Below are positions 5,765-5,868 of a stretch of DNA of 5,868 nt, in pieces. Each line of letters opens with the position of its first letter. Position 1 is the first letter of the stretch. A program made the position numbers and the translations under genes. Source of the stretch: Bacillota bacterium (GTDB taxonomy: Bacteria; Bacillota_I; Bacilli_A; MOL361; Turicibacteraceae); the NCBI GenBank assembly GCA_003486705.1, contig DNGE01000029.1, positions 1-5,868 of the forward strand, written 5' to 3'. Under the pieces are notes generated by a model. It made no database searches. It was not told where the DNA came from and worked only from the letters and a program-made list of their open reading frames with translations.

Positions 5765-5868
5765 ATGAAATTTTATGAATTAGAAGCAAAAAAAATGAAT
5801 GGACAAGTTGTGAAAATGGATCAATATAAGGGGCGTGTTGTTTTAGTTGTTAATACAGCTTCAAAATG
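5765..5868 (+). CDS. Glutathione peroxidase family protein (partial, 5' end only)
   Basis: The window holds the first 34 codons, beginning [13 protein letters not shown] and reaching [14 protein letters not shown]. This is the standard N-terminus of the glutathione peroxidase family: a beta-hairpin with a conserved NG turn, then Y-K-G-(K/R)-V-V-L-(I/V)-V-N-x-A-S-K leading to the catalytic residue. The last two bases of the window are TG, consistent with the TGT/TGC cysteine codon expected next. Bacterial members usually use thioredoxin rather than glutathione to reduce lipid and organic hydroperoxides. AAGGTGGAG (5751-5759) lies five bases before ATG. The upstream OhrR-like operator fits induction by peroxide. 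About three quarters of the gene lies beyond the window. Confidence 0.93.
   Translation, partial: MKFYELEAKKMNGQVVKMDQYKGRVVLVVNTASK

Overview
This is an AT-rich window that reads as a low-GC Bacillota chromosome. Strong AGGAG-type ribosome binding sites, sigma-A-like promoter hexamers, intrinsic terminators and the adjacent RNase M5 and KsgA genes all point that way. A gut lineage such as Turicibacter/Erysipelotrichia or a relative would fit, but that is a guess from style and gene content, not a demonstrated assignment.

Layout. Positions 1-426 carry no supportable gene, only AT-rich DNA with a possible -10 element and nested inverted repeats. A Crp/Fnr-superfamily regulator follows (427-1062, +). 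The 353-base gap after it (1063-1415) looks like decayed coding sequence. A small single-cluster ferredoxin comes next (1425-1619, +) and ends in a strong, probably bidirectional terminator. It converges on an unrecognised 108-residue gene (1825-2151, -) that has its own terminator. Between the two terminators lies an unexplained nested inverted repeat. The unknown gene is divergent from a YwfO/EF1143-type HD-domain phosphohydrolase (2389-3687, +). Their shared 237-base region holds a promoter for each side, and each promoter overlaps a palindrome.

The next 314 bases (3688-4001) hold no convincing gene. They do contain a 12-bp direct repeat and a possible structured leader in which a strong Shine-Dalgarno sequence can be paired off. 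After this come rnmV (RNase M5, 4002-4538) and rsmA/ksgA (4617-5492), a conserved pair that ties 5S rRNA maturation to late 16S rRNA dimethylation, closed by a clear terminator. The window ends in the first 34 codons of a glutathione peroxidase gene (from 5765, +). Its near-consensus promoter is interleaved with palindromes closely resembling the OhrR/MarR peroxide-sensor operator.

How the genes relate: rnmV and rsmA belong to ribosome assembly; the HD phosphohydrolase probably acts on nucleotides; the ferredoxin and peroxidase are redox genes; the Crp-like regulator and the 108-residue protein have no assigned targets or role. Nothing here amounts to a demonstrated new system. The most testable leads are the peroxidase operator, the paired palindromes at 2189-2318, the leader upstream of rnmV and the gene relic at 1091-1333.
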